Shown here piece by piece: positions 24,311-35,667 of a stretch of 64,000 nucleotides of DNA. The stretch is from Siphonodentalium dalli. Lineage: Eukaryota; Mollusca; Scaphopoda; Gadilida; Siphonodentaliidae. The notes beneath the pieces were generated by a model. It did not search any database. It worked only from the letters and a program-made list of their open reading frames with translations, and was not told where the DNA came from. Position numbers and translations under genes: made by a program. Position 1 is the stretch's first letter, and every line of letters begins with the position of its first letter. The stretch spans positions 151,841,577 to 151,905,576 of the forward strand of contig CP136065.1 of NCBI GenBank assembly GCA_032622095.1. The letters run 5' to 3'.

Positions 24311-24845
24311 CTTAAAACATTAAATGTGATTTTGTTTTGTTTTCGCGGGTTTACTTGAGTTTAATGTCATTACGTATGACTTTATTTCTCATTAAATATT
24401 CACGCCAAGCAGCCCACACAATTGCTATGTTTCCATGCGATTTAATGTCATTACGTGTGACCTAATATCTCAATAATCTGAGGCAAGAGTACGCCTGCTA
24501 AAGGCGAATTATAGCAGTGGGGCTATAACGCTCAATGAATACTGGGAACTATAACAAACTGCGCAGCAGAATATCACTGATTAAACGAGTATGAGATGAG
24601 CCTAACTGCAATTGTGACTTTGTTTAAAGGCCCACTTAATTTTCGAGTCATTAATTTTTGTTATAGTATATACGGTTTTAATAACAATTTATGCCATAAA
24701 ATTTGAATAAATTACTATAATTCATCACCATTTGAAACGCAGAATCCTTCTATCTCCTAGTTTGAAACACCTTTAACATACCGCGACAAGTCGTGCGTCG
24801 TATATCTAGCAATTAGCAACTAAAATGTCCTCTTCGGCTTTCCAT
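24311..24845. other. No gene recognised
   Basis: AT-rich, with a further partial copy of 'catta(a)atgtgattttgttttgttttcgcgggt' (about 23836 and 24318). No coding frame. Confidence 0.35.
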
Positions 24846-25375
24846 AGATTTCAACGTAATTTGATACTTATGGGTATTTGTGTCCGGGAAGTGTTTTGGA
24901 CGGGTCAAATCGTGAGCCCGACCTGACCTTGACCTTTAAAACTGTCAATGCAAGGTCAATTTGGGTAAAACGGACAAATTTCGGCGAAATTTGATACTTA
25001 GGGATACTTTTATCCGGGGAGTGTTTTGAACGGGTCAAATCGTGACATCGGCGTGACCTTGACCTTCAATGTGGTCAATCAAAGGTCAAATCGGGTAAAA
25101 CGGATGAATTTCGACGAAATTTGATACATATGGGTACTTTTGTCGGGGGAGTGTTTTGGACGGGTCAAATCATGACTCCGACATTACCTTGACCTTCAAA
25201 ATTGTTAATTAAAGGTCAAGTGGGGTAAAACGGACGGATTTCGACGAAATTTTATACCTAGTGGTACTTTTCTCCGGGTGGGGGTGTTTTGGACGGGTCA
25301 AATCATGACCCTGATCTGACCTTGACTTTCGAAATAGTCAATTGAAGGTCAAATCGCGCCTTTCGCCGGAAATCA
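24846..25375. repeat. Satellite of about 130 bp, four copies
   Basis: CGGGTCAAAT starts at 24901, 25031, 25161 and 25294, giving periods of 130, 130 and 133 bp. Each unit carries 'tgaccttgacctt' and 'gggtaaaacgga..aatttcg.cgaaattt'. The array ends in 'cgcctttcgccgg'. Short direct TGACCTTGACCTT-like motifs are steroid-receptor half-site look-alikes, but nothing suggests that function. Confidence 0.85.
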
Positions 25376-25613
25376 GATGGGAAACATCCCGGACGAAGTC
25401 GGGCCCATCAGCTTGTGTAATAAAGAAGACAGTTTGAAGAAAGTAATGTATAACACGAGAAATGGGAAAACTTGAAATATAGAAGTATGCAAATTTTCCA
25501 CATAAAATTTGAAAGCTAGTTTATAGAATAATTGTATTATAATTTATATTTATGGCTAATAATCTTGGTGGCGTTACCATTTCTGACTATGGTTTTCTTG
25601 TTATTACTATGCA
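25376..25613. other. Flank of the Harbinger-like insertion
   Basis: No gene recognised. The last 16 bp (TTATTACTATGCACAG) are shared with 57806-57821. Confidence 0.4.
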
Positions 25614-25616
25614 CAG

Positions 25617-27477
25617 AGCCGTAATTTCGCTAAAATCCGGATTGAGAATCCAAAGCCGATTACGGGGGGCGGAGCTAATTTCGGATTCTAGGTCAGATTT
25701 TGAAATCCACGTGGTCTCCGAAAATCTCTCCCAGCGTCAAACATGGCTCATGTATTTGACAAAAGTATCATTTGTATCTTATATTTATAAAGTGCATGTT
25801 TGTTGTGAAATCATGCTTTTCGTCTATGTGTATATACACGGCACATAATTTGCTGCCAATCCGACTTAATCGCATCTTTTTTTTTCAAGTTAAAGTGTGT
25901 TTATTAATGTTGGCAAGCATATATAAACATGACAGCTCTAGGCCTCCTGAATCAAATTCCGAAGATGTTGTGAAGAACACACAAAACTTGTCAGTTGAAC
26001 AGGGACGTGACGACAGGTGTTGCTTGGGTGTCTCGACCCCCACCCCGATTTTTGGTACAATTTGCTAAGCTGTGCAGTCATTCATACGTGAGGAAAATCA
26101 GGATTATTTTGACTAACTGTTTCAAATAATGATACGTACAAGCCAACAAACGCAACAAACAAACAAACCCGATTTTAAATAAATACATATACAAACTTAA
26201 TTATGACTAACTCGGGAGATCGAGGGGGTGTCCAGTGATCTGTATATATGTTCAACTTGTTTTGGTAGTCATGTTGCTTTGCCATTACTAATTATTTATT
26301 TTTTCAGTGTAATAACATTTGGGAGAGGGGGTACCCTTAAGTGAGTCAGTACTTGTCCCCCAATTCCTTTGTATGTATAAACAAATGTATGTGTTATATA
26401 TCATGTGTTATCTAAATTTGACATATATTTGAAATAAATATATCTAAACTAAACTTTGGTACATTCCAGCAGTCGGAAATTTCATGCATGACACAACATT
26501 AGTTGGACATTAATTTGACACCATATATAGGTTGGCATTGTTTGATTTTTTTCAACCAGTAAAAGTTGGTAATTTTCCAATCTTAGTGTTTGTCAGATTG
26601 GATATTTCCAAGGGGAGCAAATTGAATTCTGCGAACCTGTGAGATTGATGTTTGGTTCAAGGGGGGGGGGGGGTGCAGTTGGCCGTAAATTTGAGGAAAC
26701 TTCTAGCCACGTCCCTAGAACATGTGTCTGTTGTCTATACAGAGACTATTGTGCAAAACGACTGCATTTAACGAAACAAAACATGTTAAACATGAAATTG
26801 CTATAACATTAAGACTAGATGATAGTACATACGTGTATCTGATAATCCATCGATACCATATAATCCTACTATTTCTTTAATAAGAAGAAACATTATAATA
26901 ACGAACACAGCAGAAGACATATCCATGCAGGTGCATATGAACTCGGTCAATGGTGACGTATCCGCCGAATTCGAAATCGACATGCGTTCGGGCGGTATTT
27001 TAAGGATGGAATTATGAAATGGACATATGAAAGTGACAATCAACAATGAATTGAAATTTCTTCGCCATCAACCGAAGTGCTCCCCCAGCGTTACTATCAA
27101 TAGCGTTATTATTTGGCTAATTTCAGTAATATTCTCCCAGTTTACATTCAATAAAACAAATTTGTCTCCGCATTTAAAATTCTTTGATATAGATCGTTTA
27201 TATTCTGCAATAATTTGTACACAAGAGACGGATTCTTATGTTTTATTGTGTTTTTAAACTCTGAGGTGGCGAAATCTCGGTTTGTTTACATTACGAACAT
27301 TTGAGTCCGTAATCGGAATCCGAATCCCTATCGGATTCCCACGAAATTAGGATTACGGTCTGTTCGTTTACTGGTTCTGGAAATTTGTGGTCTGTTCTTT
27401 TGCCGAACCAAGTCGTACGGGGACAAATCTGTAATCTGAATCCAGAATCCAAATCGGATTTTAGCGAAATAACGCCT
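25617..27477. mobile_element. Harbinger-like non-autonomous transposon with an empty site at 57.8 kb
   Basis: Left end AGCCGTAATTTCGCTAAAAT and right end (reverse complement) AGGCGTTATTTCGCTAAAAT form a terminal inverted repeat of about 23 bp with two mismatches. CAG (25614-25616) and CTG (27478-27480) flank it, a CWG pair as used by PIF/Harbinger. The related segment at 57.8 kb reads TATGCACAGGTAATG with nothing inserted, an empty site. Subterminal repeats of 'gtaatcggaatccgaatcc' type follow inside. No transposase is visible. A LINE 3' relic lies within. Confidence 0.6.
26310..26450 (+). mobile_element. LINE 3'-end relic
   Basis: 'gggagaggggg...acttgtcccccaattcctttgtatgta' followed by AT-rich sequence and AATAAATATATCTAAAC matches the 3' untranslated end of the full LINE at 50710-50795. 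No coding sequence is left. Confidence 0.6.
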
Positions 27478-27509
27478 CTGGTAATGTCTTAGAGCATTTC
27501 AGAAAAATA

Positions 27510-27620
27510 ACAGTAGCGGAGAGCTCAGTTGTTTTGAGGGCCGACCTCTTGAGTCAGAATCTCAAACAAAATTTGTAGAAAAAAACACGTACTGGGCGAA
27601 TTTCGTACGGTACCTCCGCT
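27510..27620 (+). repeat. tRNA-like sequence (copy 1)
   Basis: AGCGGAGAGCTCAGTTG near 27513 resembles a tRNA acceptor plus A box (TAGCTCAGTTG). About 100 bp later ACCTCCGCT could pair with the AGCGGAG start, after a B-box-like GGGCGAATTTC. It is longer than a tRNA and poorly paired inside, so a tRNA-derived SINE or decayed tRNA is more likely than a working gene. Confidence 0.4.
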
Positions 27621-27623
27621 CTC

Positions 27624-28211
27624 ATTTTTCAAGATTCAATAGTTGATTCTGCACATGATTGAATGTAATCGCAGATATATCTAGTATCACTAGGATTTGT
27701 TGGGTTAAGAATTTGTTCTATAATCTTAAAAGATTCAGACGAATCTTGTGCAATAGGGGCAGGATTAATGTTTAGTTTGTTCAATGCAGTGCAGCTGTGC
27801 AGTGCAGAAAAAAGTTTTATTTATCTTCTAATATATCATATGCCAGGCATTTTCTGTCTTTTCTATCAGGTTTAGGTCAATTGTATCGGTCTCGTTCTAT
27901 TGCCAATGTGTTTGTGTGTAGTCTGAATGATGTTAATAACATTGTTTGTGCTTTGGAAATGCCAATTTTTAAGTAGTTCTGGCAATCAAAATTAGAAAAT
28001 ATTTTTCCAAATAATTGAAGCTTATTGTCAGAGTCTTTGCTGACGATATTCTTTAATTTTTTTGAGTGGATTTCAAATAATTGTCATAAATTTTTTCCAA
28101 GCTATTGCTATTCAATGTATTGGTGTTATCCATTTCAAATATTTTAATAATGTTGTTAACTGTTAACAGCTGTGAACCATGATTTGTGGCCTCCAAAGAA
28201 AAGTTCTTGGT
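27624..28211 (-). pseudogene. 5'-truncated LINE: C-terminal part of a reverse transcriptase ORF
   Basis: On the minus strand, frames joined by three frameshifts read KNIVSKDSDNKLQLFGKIF, then LLTSFRLHTNTLAIERDRY, RKCLAYDILED, and end SCAESTIES-stop (stop at 27629-27631). The FRLHTNTLAIERGRY-like motif followed by a cysteine-knuckle region is the conserved C-terminal tail of many metazoan LINE RT proteins. The insert is flanked by CTCA (27620-27623, 28212-28215) and ends in a short A run, and the segment at 57954 lacks it. It cannot encode a working protein. Confidence 0.65.
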
Positions 28212-28916
28212 CTCATGACCAGAGACGAAAACAATCTTGGACAAATTGGGCAACACTGGGTGGTACACATTGGGCAACATTGGGTGGTGGGTCATGTGCC
28301 CTTATATACCTCGATTTGAGGTAAAAAGTCTTGTCGCAAGATCGGTTTTAGTTTTTAATATTATCGTCCATCTTTTGAAAAGGAACCCATAGCCACCGTG
28401 CATGTTGTCGGTGGTATATCCATTAGACATGTTATGACATGGCTTAGGCATATATGCCAACAGGGGCTCATATTGTTTGTTTGCAATGTTAATTTTTTCA
28501 CACACAGATATGCTTGTCACAAATATATTTGACAGATATTTACCAAAATATATGCACATCATACTATTACTAGATATTTAAATAAAACCATGCATTCATT
28601 GGTCATGGGTCATATATCCTGAACCTTCCAAGATTTTCTCATATTGGATATGGGACATTGGGGGGGGGGTCGGACTATGTCTATTATTAGGGTAATCTAA
28701 ATTTTGGTGTGCATCTGTCCACCCTTTCAACTGAATGTCATCGCAACACCCTTCACTGTTTCTACTGGCAACATATGTGGTCAGCATGGGCTTTCCAAGC
28801 TAAACCACTTCTTGGACACAGTGGGGTGGTGGGATGTCATTCGGTGCCAAGTGGTATGAATGACAGACATGTTTAACACATCCCAGGATTTATTACCCTT
28901 GGTGCTATATATATAC
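28212..28916. other. Duplicated flank, then unassigned sequence
   Basis: 28212-28400 matches 57955-58110. Beyond that, minus-strand open frames of 63-86 codons (28302-28562, 28596-28787) show no recognisable domain. A poly-G run is at about 28661-28670. Confidence 0.4.
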
Positions 28917-28917
28917 G

Positions 28918-29020
28918 TTATAAGCACGGCGTCCGATTTATAAGCGAAATAAAGATCACAAGCGCCCGGAGGGCGCGCGTGGTGTTTATTTCACTTATAA
29001 ATCGGACGCCGTGCTTTTAA
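28918..29020. repeat. 103-bp GC-cored foldback hairpin
   Basis: A 36-bp arm at 28918-28953 (TTATAAGCACGGCGTCCGAT...) is repeated inverted at 28985-29020 with few mismatches. The loop is itself GC-rich (GCGCCCGGAGGGCGCGC). MITE-like; no target duplication was identified. Confidence 0.75.
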
Positions 29021-29973
29021 CATATTTATGACACCCAATCAGCCCGAGAAACTTACAATCAGTGATGAGTTTCTGTTACCAATTAAATGTGTGGTCAGTC
29101 TTACAAGCATGGTCCTGTGAATACCAATCAATACCCCATGGTCGGTATTTAACCCATATTGTTCAACGAATTGCATTTATGCCGAATCAAGACATTTCAA
29201 TTTACCTTTGTGTTAATCGCGGATTAACTATAGAGAGCAAACTACACTTCTACTCTATTGAGCATTATTCCTACGTATCGGATTTATTTATTCCATACAT
29301 TCCAAGCCGGATTTATAATATCACAAACAGCACTTTCGACAAATCTAAGTTATTCAATGGGGTCAGGTTACTGGCCATTTGTTACTGTAAATATCGGTTA
29401 GTTGTTGTCTGCGCTGCAAAACGGTATGTCGTTGATTACACTTGTTCATTGTGTTGGCGAGGGCCAATGAAACAAAATTTTGCAGTCTATATTCTCGTAT
29501 GTATTGATGATCAACTTTTTCAAAAGCCAATATAATCGAATAATTATCTACGTTACTGAATATGGGTGGGAGGGTGGTCCCAACCGTGCACATAAGAATC
29601 TAAACGTAGAATGAGCGCTGTATCTTGTTTCCGTTCAAGCACACTTCAGAATAATCGAGAAACTCGTGCTGAATCTAGTCAATATCAATCAACTATTATC
29701 ACGCGTGAACTACTATCGCCAATCACCGAGATGCGCCCCATCGATTTAACCCCCGTCGATATAATATTTTCCATTAACACCCTGCTCTCCAAATAATTCT
29801 TCGTTGAACTTCAATAAAGTAATTTAACCTTCGTTGGAGTTGATTTATATATGTAAGGTAAGCACAATCCTTGACATGATGTGGTACTAAACGCTGCCGC
29901 TAGCGACGTTCCTGTAATGGTGACCTACCAAAATGGGGCAAATGTGAGTTGACATTTGCGGAATACTACAGTA
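29021..29973. other. Unassigned; two open frames without recognised domains
   Basis: A 157-codon plus-strand frame (29062-29535) and a 61-codon frame (29611-29796) followed by AATAAA at about 29813 are open, but match no family I recognise. They are rich in Tyr/Cys/Ile as expected of AT-rich noncoding DNA. Treated as unsupported. Confidence 0.3.
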
Positions 29974-30564
29974 TTAAAGGGGTACTGTACGCCATTTGCA
30001 TTAAATTTCCGGTGACAACAACGATCTAATATTGATAATATATAGAAACATAAGTAATTTGAGTCGAAGATGTATTCTGTAAACGCTCAGGTTAATATGC
30101 TATCTTAAAATTTAATAATTTAAAAGTTAATAATTTGATATAAATTGAATTTATGACTGGAGCCATAAAATGGCGTCAATTAAATTACGAATTTCCGTAA
30201 TCAAAATAAAGTAATTGAGGGATACTGGATGTTAAACCGATCGCACACACGATTGCTTAAAATATTATAATGATACGGGGAGAACACTCAAGTCACTCAC
30301 TGACTAGCGACGATACAATAACTTAAATGATTATATTGGACTAGTATGGCTATAATATAACTTTTATTTGATTCATTTGGTTGAAAACTGTACAAACATT
30401 ACTCGACAACGACAATTTGTATTTTTGCATTCCGGTAAATTTGTCATCCGTAACACTACTTCGTACTCAACAGACTTTCAAATAATGAAAAAATTGTTAC
30501 CTTATTCTCTGACTCGGAGACGATGGAAACCAACAACAACATTTGGCGTACAGTACCCCTTTAA
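29974..30564. mobile_element. Non-autonomous TTAA element (full copy)
   Basis: TTAAAGGGGTACTGTACGCC at 29974 and its reverse complement ending at 30564 bound a 591-bp element with TTAA at both ends. The same family occurs at 54150-54800, and an inverted partial copy at 43207-43484. The 66-codon frame at 30368-30568 is not convincing as a gene. Confidence 0.8.
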
Positions 30565-31319
30565 TTGAATGAATATAACAACATTTCTCGCAATTTTATT
30601 CATGCTGTGCTTTGTGATTCGAATATTACAGCTGTGAATTTTCTTCGGGGTTATTTTGTGTTATGTGGATATACCATCTCTTCACTGTGTTGAACTCAGT
30701 TGTTTGTGTCTACAATCGCTCGCTTTAAAGTCTCAGTTGACCCCGGAAGTGATTCTATAGTGAAATAGAATAAAACATTAAACGAGACTTCACCCGTGAA
30801 GGTGAAGTTTAATTGTGATTCTACGAAGTATACGGAATCGGTGTAGGGGTCAACTCCCGCCCACCTAATACACGACCATGGGCTGATCTATGGGCGGCCA
30901 TTCGGTCGGAAATTACATGAAATAAAAGTTAATGGTGGTTTGTGAAAACAATTTCATGCATCGCACATTCAAAATAAGTCTATCCCGTTTTAATAGCAAT
31001 CTATTTCAAACCAATAATCTCCATTTTCAAACTAATAGTCGTTCTTGGATTCAATAAGAGACAAATAGATATTTTAATAATAGATATAGATTCATAATCA
31101 ATGTTGACCGATACAGAATTTATATAATGTTCTATTTTAATTTAATGTATTCATTGTTCAACTAATATCTAATAACAAACAATTAGTATAGCTATCGCAT
31201 ATTCAATAAACGTACATTCCGTTTCAAAAGCCATATTTTCTTAATCAATAGACATATTTCAAACCAATAGACGATTTCCCACGATCAATGATTATCGTTA
31301 TCAAACTAATAGACCTTAT

Positions 31320-31595
31320 TGTCAAACCAATGAAAATGAATGTAAAACCAACGAAGATGAATGTAAAACTAATAACTAAAACCGTAAAACCAATGAAGAT
31401 GAATGTAAAACTAATAACTAAGGCCGTAATTAACTAAAACTGATAACTAAAACCGTAAAACCAATGAATGTAAAACTAATAACTAAAACCGTAATTAACT
31501 AAAACCGTAAAACCAATGAAGATGAACGTAAAACTAATAACTAAAACCAATGGAGATGAATGTAAAACTAATAACTAAAACCGTAATTAACGCTA
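31320..31595. repeat. Subrepeat 'gatgaatgtaaaactaataa' in D1
   Basis: Irregular tandem copies of a roughly 30-50 bp module (ATGAATGTAAAACTAATAAC, TAAAACCGTAAAACCAATG). The same array is present in D2 at about 44229-44504. Confidence 0.7.
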
Positions 31596-32994
31596 GAGGT
31601 CTCTGGTGGCTATGTTGAAGAAACCTTGTTAATGTGACATCAGAAATATATAAATAAACATGTGAATTCCCAATGTCATGTCGTTGTGACGATTTGCAGT
31701 AGGTCCCTATTTGCGGAGATCCCCAAATTCGCGGAGATCCCCAAATTCGCGGAGGTCCCCTAACATGGGCAAAATATGTTGATTTTAATGAGGGAACGGG
31801 TGCGAATATGTCAAACAACGATAAATATTCACTATATATATCTATATGTCCTCGTATGCCAGAAGGACTCGTTAAATTTGTGAATAAGATGAAGAATATT
31901 TATTAGATGTTATTTATTAAGTCAATCAAATAATATTATTCATTAACTAGCGCCTATATATATATACTCCCGGAGATTGCTGCGCGGGTGTCCTGATCAC
32001 GCAAATTAAGTCGCGGAGGTCCCCCAACTCGCATTCATAGTTCCTTTTAGGAAATTGGTGTCTACTGGCTACCTTTAAGACATATTCAACGATAAATAAA
32101 TAATAATGGTTTTATTCATCATTATATTCGCGGATATCCCTTTGCGGAGATTGAATATTATATTTGCGGAAGTCCCATATATAAAACGTGTCCATGCATG
32201 CCCGGAGGTCCCACTATAATTTGTGAGTATAGGATGAAGAATATTGATGCTTTTCAGTCAATTAAATAATATTATTCATTAACTCTCCCGTGACAAGAAT
32301 TGAAACCATTGTTACATAAACATTAATGATACAGTGGCATTTCCGATAAAAGTAAAATTAGTCAAATAAGATATCAAAGTTTAATAAAAACTTGACGGTA
32401 AACTGTAAAATGTCAAAGCATTGAAACATATTCTGAAAATAATATTCAGACTTAAATATGTGAACTTACTGCACATTTAGTGAAAATTAATTATTGGAGA
32501 ACTATCAATAATTAATATAGGAACAAAGTTTATCTATTTCTCCATGTTCTTCATAGTTGTGATGATTTTACAGACTTTATTATTTTTTTCTCAAAGGATT
32601 CTCCCATAGGATATAAAGGTATACGTTAGAATAGTCTATTATTGATTTTGAGGGATGATAAGGAAATATAATAGCAGATCACAAACAGATAATACAAGTG
32701 GAGAGGAATTTCTATTCATTGGTGGGAAATTTTCAGATATTAGTTCAAAGATCTTATTATCTGAACAGTTCCTAATGGAACTACTAGCCAAAGAGAATGT
32801 TAACAGTAAAGAAAGGGTTAAGGACAATTATTGAGTATTGTCATATCAAATATGTAAACAGTACTAAACATGTAACTCAGTTACATGCACTATGGGCCTC
32901 GCATGCCGTTAAAGTTCATTATCTAGTACATTTCATTGTAATACTTCAGCATTCTACCTGTATATTTGATGTGGTCTATTTGTTTAATTTCCAG

Positions 32995-33101
32995 TGAAGA
33001 TACCGGTATAACTAACCTCAATCTGAAAATAAATCTAATGGGCAGCCAGCAGTCTTCTGCCACTATTAAATAAAAGTTGTCGCTGCAGCTGTCAAGACAT
33101 C
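32995..33101 (+). pseudogene. Broken copy of the beta-lactamase-like first exon (in D1)
   Basis: After a splice-acceptor-like TTTAATTTCCAG the exon begins as in the 61.4-kb gene: a 5' leader, then ATG at 33038 encoding MGSQQSSAT. An 8-bp insertion (ATTAAATA) then puts a stop at 33071-33073 and shifts the frame. Similarity to the functional exon ends near 33101, before the conserved FEGVRETF part. The 680 bp upstream is also homologous to 60686-61365. The copy cannot encode the enzyme, though it could keep the promoter region. Confidence 0.8.
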
Positions 33102-33534
33102 CGAATACCTGATATAATAATTGAGTCTGATATAACAATAGTGTTGTGGTAACAGCCAGCTCAGGTGTGGACTAGCCTGTGGTCATCAAGAGGTTAGTTG
33201 GCTTCAGATAACATTCACTGATTAAACAATGACACATATTAATCTGACTGGGAATTATGATAGAGCATTGATGAGCTATATTTTTTGTACATAGGTTATT
33301 TATCAGTATCTGGCTCCAGTGCCAGTCAATATAATGGTGTATCTATATGACATGAAAACAAAGTAGGTGGAGTTCGCGATAAACATTGAATAAATTACCC
33401 GAGAGAAATCCCACAATTGTAAGCGACGTAAAGCAAAATCGCTCACAAACTCACTTAAATCGTTTACGATAGGTGCTGCGCTGGTGCAACATTAAATTTC
33501 CCAAGCCAGTGCATTCTCTTATAATTGTGAGGCT

Positions 33535-33540
33535 CACATA
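33535..33540. other. Target-site duplication CACATA (left)
   Basis: CACATA precedes the AG terminus of the palindromic element and is repeated after its CT terminus at 43020-43025. It is single in the uninterrupted D2 site at 46441-46446. Confidence 0.9.
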
Positions 33541-34058
33541 AGAAGATAGAGCGCCTCGTTCGCGTCACATCTAAAAATAGAATCTTTGGGGTCTAAAATT
33601 GGTTGTACTAAAATATTCCCAAAATAACAAAACCCAAAAAAAAATTCAAAACTTCAAAAATTTATTTTTTCCAAAAATTATTTTTTCCAAAAAATTTAAA
33701 AACTTCCAAATTATCAAAACCCCAAAATTTCCAAACTTCCAAATTATCAAAACCCTCAAAATTATTTCTCCAAAAAAAGTTTAAATAAAAAATTTATAAC
33801 GAGTTTTCGGTTTCTGAATCTCGATATTAAAATGTCGAATGTTAAATTATTTGCGTGTAATATCTTTCGTTATTTTTTTTTGTTCAAATATTTTTCATGA
33901 AATTATTAATCGATGTTTAGAAAATAGCTTTATTGGACATTGTGACCATCGATATGAATACATACATTCCAGTGTTTTATCGGACGCAGTTCATATAATT
34001 GTCATACCTGAAAATAGACACTATTACTTTTACATAAATAATAAAGAGCGTTTATTCT

Positions 34059-34244
34059 TTACACTCTCTCTATCCCATATGACAGGTGTGTATTATCGTG
34101 AATTATTGGAAGTATTGAGACTAACGGTCGAAAATTGTAATGTGAAATTACAACCCTCCAGAATGAATTGTCATATTCGCTGTACACGCAATCACACGCG
34201 ACATTGGTGGTAACAATGTGTCTTTCACACCTTTGCTTTACCAA
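34059..34244 (-). CDS. Small ORF conserved in both arms (left copy)
   Basis: A 61-codon frame identical in the mirrored position on the right arm (42314-42499). Its end, LPIIHDNTHLSYG, resembles the end of the 68-residue zinc-finger ORF (LPIIRDNARV), and the DNA motif CTTCCAATAATTCRCGATAA is shared. It could be the tail of a decayed paralogue of the zinc-finger gene. A longer frame on the opposite strand (33839-34213, 124 codons) is also open, so coding strand and status are uncertain. Confidence 0.25.
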   Translation of the reverse strand: MVKQRCERHIVTTNVACDCVYSEYDNSFWRVVISHYNFRPLVSILPIIHDNTHLSYGIERV

Positions 34245-35050
34245 ATGAATTATATTATTTCCCCGGTCACAGTTATATGCTATTCAGAAAACATATCGAT
34301 TTAATGTCTGAACAAACGAGTTAGTATCAATTAAGGTTGATAAACTGTGTCATTCACACGATAATTAGTTAGCCAAAACATGCATACATATTACGTCAGG
34401 TCGTGAGACACTCAATTATAGAAATTGCTTTGATGACATTGTTATAACAACATTACGTAATAACCCCTTATCACTCCAGTCACACTTACGATCATATACC
34501 GAAACTACAGGTAGCACCGATGATGTAACATTATATCACTGCTATTGTACCAATGATAGGTTCAGACATGTTCCATGTTTAGAAAAATAGATAATCTGCA
34601 GGTGTTCACTTGACAAGAGATTTTGTACACTCAATCACAGACCAACGTGATAATACCAGCATCAAATTCGATCACCAATAGATTTGACTGTGGAATGTAA
34701 TGACCTTTAACTTATTTATCGATCTAAAGGGACACTCATTATGAATGAATGTTAACAATACAAGCGCACGAATGAAGAGCGTTGAACATATACGAAATTA
34801 CTACACGAATGAATTGAACCTTGAAATTTATATTTCACATCTTACCAACAACAGCTACAGACATAATCATAGTATTATACTGTCTTGCATGTACACACGC
34901 TATGACATCATTAAAGGCGGACAATCCACTCACGGTGTGACAACAGATACGGACATAGGCATAGTGTTATACAGTCTTATATGTACCCACGCTATGACAC
35001 CATTAGCGTACATTGGATGTTAGGTCTATGACTCTTGAGTATGCACCAAT

Positions 35051-35667
35051 CAATGAGCAAATGAGCAAAAAAATGAGCAAATGAGCAAAAAAATGAGCAA
35101 ATGAGCAAAAAAATGAGCAAATGAGCAAGAAAATGAGCAAATGAGCAATAAAAATGAGCAAATGAGCAAAAAAATGAGCAAATGAGCAAGAAAATGAGCA
35201 AATGATCAAGAAAATGAGCAAATGAGCAAGAAAATGAGCAAATGAGCAATAAAAATGAGCAAAAAAATGAGCAAATGAGCAAGAAAATGAGCAAATGAGC
35301 AAATGAGCAAGAAAATGAGCAAATGAGCAAGAAAATGAGCAAAAAAATGAGCAAATGAGCAAAAAAATGAGCAAATTGAGAAAAAAAATGAGCAAATGAG
35401 CAAGAAAATGAGTAAATGAGCAAGAAAATGAGCAAATGAGCAATAAAAATGAGCAAATGAGCAAAAAAAATGAGCAAATGAGCAAAAAAATGAGCAAATG
35501 AGCAAGAAAATGAGCAAATGAGCAATAAAAATGAGCAAATGAGCAAAAAAATGAGCAAATGAGTAAGAAAATGAGCAAATGAGCAAGAAAATGAGCAAAT
35601 GAGCAATAAAAATGAGCAAATGAGCAAGAAAATGAGCAAAAAAATGAGCAAATGAGCAAAAAAATGT
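35051..35667. repeat. 'atgagcaa' minisatellite, left arm
   Basis: About 617 bp of alternating ATGAGCAA and ATGAGCAAAAAA/ATGAGCAAGAAA/ATGAGCAATAAAA units. The reverse strand is open in several frames simply because the unit has no stop there. The mirrored array is about 783 bp (40763-41545), so the arms differ in copy number. Confidence 0.95.

Larger units (their letters stand above)
30576..33540. repeat. Host segment D1 (first of two near-identical copies)
   Basis: Corresponds base for base to D2 (43485-46446) at an offset of 12909 bp, dropping to 12906 after one 3-bp indel near 33143. Only a handful of substitutions are visible, so the duplication is recent. It contains an A-rich subrepeat (31320-31595), 'gcggagatccccaaattc' repeats (31700-32220), and from about 32305 a copy of the 5' region and first exon of the gene at 60.7-61.5 kb. 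D1 continues beyond the inserted palindrome at 43026-43206. Confidence 0.9.

Noticed and set aside
24846-25375. TGACCTTGACCTT motifs as nuclear-receptor response elements
   Set aside because: They are part of a 130-bp satellite unit; repetition follows the satellite and no gene lies nearby.
25552-25848. 98-codon ORF at the left end of the Harbinger-like element
   Set aside because: It starts outside the element, crosses the terminal repeat and has no transposase motif.
29062-29535. 157-codon ORF on the plus strand
   Set aside because: No recognisable domain, composition typical of AT-rich noncoding DNA, no splice or promoter support. Kept only as a note.
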